A DNA stretch of 64,000 nucleotides from Cobetia amphilecti (GTDB lineage Bacteria; Pseudomonadota; Gammaproteobacteria; Pseudomonadales; Halomonadaceae), in NCBI RefSeq assembly GCF_030010415.1, contig NZ_JASCSA010000005.1, one strand, 5' to 3'. Below, piece by piece: positions 60,741-64,000 of this stretch (positions are counted from its first letter, which is position 1; the number at the start of each line of letters is the position of its first letter). The translations under genes were made by a program, and so were the position numbers. The notes under the pieces were generated by a model that ran no database searches, had not been told where the DNA came from, and saw nothing but the letters and a program-made list of their open reading frames with translations.

Positions 60741-62336
60741 ATGAACGCCCTCACCCTGAGCTCCTTCGTGTTCTTCACGGGGCTGGTCGCCGTGATCACC
60801 TGGTGGCTGACCCGTCGTGACGACCATCAACATTCCACCGGCTATTTTCTCGCCGGACGCAGTCTGACCTTCCCGATCATCGCAGGCTCCCTGCTGATGA
60901 CCAATCTGTCCACCGAGCAGATGGTGGGCCTCAACGGCGCCGCCTTCACCGACGGCCTCTCCGTGATGGCCTGGGAAGTGGTGGCCGTGGTCTCGCTGGT
61001 CGCGATGGCCATGTTCTTCCTGCCACGCTTCCTCAAGAGCGGCATCACCACCCTGCCGGAACTGCTGGCACTGCGCTTCGATCGCACCACCCAGCTGCTG
61101 GCCAACCTGATCTTCATGCTGGCCTACGCCATCATTCTGCTGCCCAGCATTCTCTACTCCGGCGCCCTCGGCCTGATGGGTGTGCTCGACCTGCGTGCCC
61201 TGACCGGCATCGACTCGCAGATGGTACTGCTGACCGGCACCGTGATCGCCGTCGGCATCGCCGGTGCCATCTATGCCCTCTTCGGCGGCCTGCGCTCCAT
61301 CGCCATCTCCGACACCCTGAACGGTATCGGCCTGCTGATCGGCGGCATGATCATCGTCTACTACGGGCTGGACCGCGTCGGCGACGGCAATGGCATTCTC
61401 GCCGGCTGGGAGACGCTCAAGGAGACCCACCCGGAGAAGCTCAATTCGCTGGGCGGGGATGACCAGTCAGTGCCGGTCTCGACCCTGTTCACCGGGGTGC
61501 TGCTGCTCAACATGTTCTACTGGTGTACCAACCAGCAGATCATCCAGCGCACCTTCGCCGCCAAGACCCTCGCCGAGGGCCAGAAGGGCGTGCTGCTGAC
61601 CGGCGCCCTCAAGCTGCTGGGCCCGCTGTATCTGGTGCTGCCGGGCATCATCGCCTTCCAGCTCTACGCCGGTGACGGCATCAAGGCCGACGCCGCCTAT
61701 GGCCGGCTGGTCTTCGATGTGCTGCCCGCGCCGCTGACCGGCTTCTTCGCCGCGGCGATGGTCGGCGCGATCCTGTCGTCCTTCAACTCGGCGCTCAACT
61801 CCACCGCCACCCTGTTCAGCCTCGATGTCTACAAGGCACGCCTCAAGCCGCAGGCCAGCGATGAAGAGGTGGTCAAGGCCTCCAAGTGGGCCGGCTGGAT
61901 CATGGCCGCCGCCGCGATGGCCATCGCGCCGCTGCTGGCGACCCAGGAAAGCCTGTTCGTCTACGTGCAGAAGGTGAACTCCATCTACTACATCCCGCTG
62001 CTGGCGGTGATCGTGGTGGGACTGATGTCCAAGCGCGTGCCGGCCATCGCCGCCAACCTGGCGCTGGTGCTCGGCTGCGCGGTCATCGGCCTGTTCTATT
62101 TCGTGCCGACGCTTTCCGAGCTGGTCGATCGGGTGCACAACTTCCACTTCATCGCCATCGTGCTGGTGCTGTTGATCGCCATGATGCTGGTGATCGGCAA
62201 GCTGTCACCGCGCGCCGAACCCTGGATCCAGCAGGACGTCGGTGCCATCGACATGACGCCCTGGGCTGGCACGCGTATCGCCAGCATCATTCTGCTGGTA
62301 CTGGTGATGGCGATCTATCTGGCCTTCGCCGGCTGA
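60741..62336 (+). CDS. Sodium:solute symporter (SSS/SLC5 family), copy 1
   Basis: A 531-residue inner-membrane transporter with about 13 hydrophobic segments. SSS features include STGYFLAGRSLTFP near the first loop, NLSTEQMVGLNG, and SSFNSALNSTATLFSLDVY in the sodium-site helix. Substrate unknown; sugars, sialic acid, amino acids or carboxylates are all possible in the family. The start at 60741 follows AAGGAT; an upstream in-frame start at 60672 is not supported. A second copy follows, with the same length and register through the sequenced part. Confidence 0.9.
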   Translation: MNALTLSSFVFFTGLVAVITWWLTRRDDHQHSTGYFLAGRSLTFPIIAGSLLMTNLSTEQMVGLNGAAFTDGLSVMAWEVVAVVSLVAMAMFFLPRFLKSGITTLPELLALRFDRTTQLLANLIFMLAYAIILLPSILYSGALGLMGVLDLRALTGIDSQMVLLTGTVIAVGIAGAIYALFGGLRSIAISDTLNGIGLLIGGMIIVYYGLDRVGDGNGILAGWETLKETHPEKLNSLGGDDQSVPVSTLFTGVLLLNMFYWCTNQQIIQRTFAAKTLAEGQKGVLLTGALKLLGPLYLVLPGIIAFQLYAGDGIKADAAYGRLVFDVLPAPLTGFFAAAMVGAILSSFNSALNSTATLFSLDVYKARLKPQASDEEVVKASKWAGWIMAAAAMAIAPLLATQESLFVYVQKVNSIYYIPLLAVIVVGLMSKRVPAIAANLALVLGCAVIGLFYFVPTLSELVDRVHNFHFIAIVLVLLIAMMLVIGKLSPRAEPWIQQDVGAIDMTPWAGTRIASIILLVLVMAIYLAFAG

Positions 62337-62819
62337 TCGCCCCATTCGCCCAGCGCGATCGCATACCACATGTCATCGACATGAGCGTATGACATGAGCA
62401 CGCCAGCGCCCCGTCATCTTCACCGATGGCGGGGCGCTGGCGTCTCTGATTGGGCATGAAGGATAACCCGCAATGCGCGGTAAAAGCCGTGACATGCGTC
62501 TTTTTACGACACTGCGATCAAGGCCTGATACCAGAGACTGAGAAGCAATGACCGCCTGTTCATTCTCAACGCTCAGTCGACGCCAGCTGCACCTCAAAAC
62601 CAACGTATGTTCTACAAATGGCGGATAGCGAGAAATCGGGAGATACCTACACTATCGCCAGTCTTGCCGTGAATGTTACCGGTGAGTCTCTTCACGGACG
62701 ATGACACAGCTTGCTGTGTGCATTGCATCGCCACGGCTGGATCGGCGTCGAATCGCCACCCGGGTCACCTGCCCGCCGCCTCATGATTCGCCGCCGCACG
62801 CCTAAAGGAATCCTCCCCC
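62337..62819. other. Intergenic region between the two symporters
   Basis: 483 bp with the copy 1 terminator (62400-62443); the remainder is less GC-rich and probably holds the copy 2 promoter. No gene, repeat or operator could be assigned. Confidence 0.5.
62400..62443 (+). terminator. Terminator-like hairpin after symporter copy 1
   Basis: ACGCCAGCGCCCCG (62400-62413) and CGGGGCGCTGGCGT (62430-62443) form a 14-bp stem, extended inward by further pairs around a short loop. Confidence 0.75.
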
Positions 62820-64000
62820 ATGCATGCCCTGACACTTGTTTCTTTCGTGTTCTTTACCGGCCTGGTCGCTGCCTTGACCTGGTGGTGGACACACCGCGAT
62901 GACACCTCGCATTCCACCGGTTATTTCCTCGCCGGACGCAGCCTGACCTTCCCGCTGATCGCGGGCTCCCTGTTGATGACCAACCTGTCCACCGAGCAGA
63001 TGGTCGGCCTGAATGGCGCCGCCTTCACCGATGGCCTGTCGGTGATGGCCTGGGAAGTCATGGCGGTACTGGCCATGGTGGTGATGGCGATGTTCTTCCT
63101 GCCACGCTTCCTCAAGAGTGGCATCACCACCCTGCCCGAGCTGCTGGCCCTGCGCTATGGCCGCAGCACCGAGCTGATCACCAACCTGATCTTCCTGTTC
63201 GCCTACGCGGTGATCCTGCTGCCGATCATCCTCTACTCCGGTGCCATCGGCCTGCAGGGCATGCTGGACCTGCCCTCGCTGACCGGCATCAGCTCGCCCA
63301 ATGCGCTGCTGTGGATGACCATCTGGGTGGTCGGCATCATCGGCGCCATCTATGCCCTGTTCGGCGGCATGCGCTCCATCGCCATCTCCGACACCTTGAA
63401 CGGCGTGGGCCTGTTGATCGGCGGCATGCTGATCGTCTATTTCGGCCTCGACGCCGTCAGTGATGGCCAGGGCGTGATGGCCGGCTGGGACACGCTGACC
63501 GCCGCCAATCCGGAGAAATTCAACTCCATGGGCGGTGAAGACCAGTCGGTGCCCTTCTCGACCCTGTTCACCGGCGTGATGATCATCAACTTCTTCTACT
63601 GGTGTACCAACCAGCAGATCATCCAGCGCACCTTCGCCGCTAAGACCCTCGCCGAGGGCCAGAAAGGCGTGCTGCTGACCGGTGCCCTCAAGCTGCTGGG
63701 CCCGCTGTATCTGGTGATTCCCGGCATCATCGCCTATCACCTCTATGCCTCTTCCGGCGTCAAGGCCGACAGCGCCTACGGCCAGCTGGTCTTCGATGTG
63801 CTGCCTGCACCGCTGACCGGCTTCTTCGCCGCCGCGATGGTCGGTGCGATCCTGTCGTCCTTCAACTCGGCGCTGAACGCCACCACCACGCTGTTCTCCA
63901 CCGGCATCTACAAGGCGCATCTGCGTCGTGATGCCAGCGACGAGGAAGTGGTCAAGGTCTCCAAGGGCTTCGGCTGGGTGCTGGCGATTGCCTCCATGAC
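62820..64000 (+). CDS. Sodium:solute symporter (SSS/SLC5 family), copy 2, cut by window end
   Basis: The first 393 codons of a second SSS transporter, open to the end of the window. It starts at ATG 62820 (M-H-A-L-T-L) after AAAGGAA. It has the same motifs as copy 1 and aligns to it base for base without gaps (constant offset of 2079 bp from start to the end of the sequenced part). Divergence is uneven: a 120-bp block at 63597-63716 differs from copy 1 by three silent changes, while helices before it differ strongly. Substrate unknown; it may be a specialised duplicate. Confidence 0.9.
   Translation, partial: MHALTLVSFVFFTGLVAALTWWWTHRDDTSHSTGYFLAGRSLTFPLIAGSLLMTNLSTEQMVGLNGAAFTDGLSVMAWEVMAVLAMVVMAMFFLPRFLKSGITTLPELLALRYGRSTELITNLIFLFAYAVILLPIILYSGAIGLQGMLDLPSLTGISSPNALLWMTIWVVGIIGAIYALFGGMRSIAISDTLNGVGLLIGGMLIVYFGLDAVSDGQGVMAGWDTLTAANPEKFNSMGGEDQSVPFSTLFTGVMIINFFYWCTNQQIIQRTFAAKTLAEGQKGVLLTGALKLLGPLYLVIPGIIAYHLYASSGVKADSAYGQLVFDVLPAPLTGFFAAAMVGAILSSFNSALNATTTLFSTGIYKAHLRRDASDEEVVKVSKGFGWVLAIASM

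Noticed and set aside
1..64000. Mobile elements, prophage, tRNA or rRNA genes
   Set aside because: I found no transposase, integrase, phage structural gene, cloverleaf with CCA end or rRNA segment on reading both strands; very small features could have been missed.

Overview
The window is 64 kb of gap-free, high-GC, gene-dense chromosome from a gammaproteobacterium. Gene content points to a halophilic or marine Halomonadaceae-type organism, with Cobetia or Halomonas as my best guess. That guess rests on remembered protein resemblance, not on a search. I see no rRNA, tRNA, CRISPR array, prophage, integrase or insertion sequence. About 43 protein genes are supported, most of them on the minus strand. 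Layout from left to right: an M48 protease with LemA (0.1-2.7 kb); a complete 2-methylcitrate (propionate) operon prpB-prpC-acnD-prpF-prpD with its GntR/FCD regulator (2.9-11.8 kb); an alpha/beta hydrolase and pabB (12.2-14.8 kb); a sulfur-assimilation neighbourhood with a short CysH-like reductase, CysB, a TauE/SafE-type permease and thioredoxin (15-18.3 kb); a PerM-type permease (18.4-19.7 kb); and an acyl-CoA catabolism cluster of acyl-CoA dehydrogenase, SDR, AMP-forming acyl-CoA synthetase, TetR regulator and thiolase (20-27.2 kb). Next come the pstSCAB phosphate transporter behind a clear Pho box, a Bcr/CflA efflux pump and transaldolase (27.3-34.4 kb); a PP2C phosphatase overlapping an STAS anti-sigma-factor-antagonist gene (34.6-36.3 kb); MlaA, a FabH-family synthase, HrpA helicase and a FadD-type ligase (36.4-45.1 kb); CysK (45.6-46.6 kb); an overlapping operon of a small membrane protein, a von Willebrand A protein and a class II glutamine amidotransferase (46.7-50.3 kb); and oligopeptidase B (50.6-52.7 kb). 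The right end holds two catalases, a GlsB-like protein, a DUF924 protein, a PhoD phosphatase and two tandem sodium:solute symporters, the second cut by the window end. Functionally this is core and near-core metabolism: propionyl-CoA disposal through the methylcitrate cycle, fatty or branched acyl-CoA oxidation (which yields propionyl-CoA), sulfate reduction to cysteine (CysB, CysH-like, TrxA, CysK), phosphate scavenging (Pst, PhoD) and peroxide defence (two catalases). The most unusual signal is not a gene family. At many minus-strand genes a 12-19 bp unit is tandemly repeated 3-6 times at or just past the stop codon. In at least four cases (cysB, acyl-CoA dehydrogenase, the FadD-type ligase, the amidotransferase) the stop codon lies inside one of the repeat copies, as if the gene's own 3' end had been duplicated. 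Other points of interest are two TTGTCGACAA operators 282 bp apart upstream of the prp regulator, hairpins in every true spacer between prp structural genes, a phosphatase whose receiver domain appears to lack its phosphoacceptor Asp, and a patch of near-identical DNA between the two symporters that suggests gene conversion.
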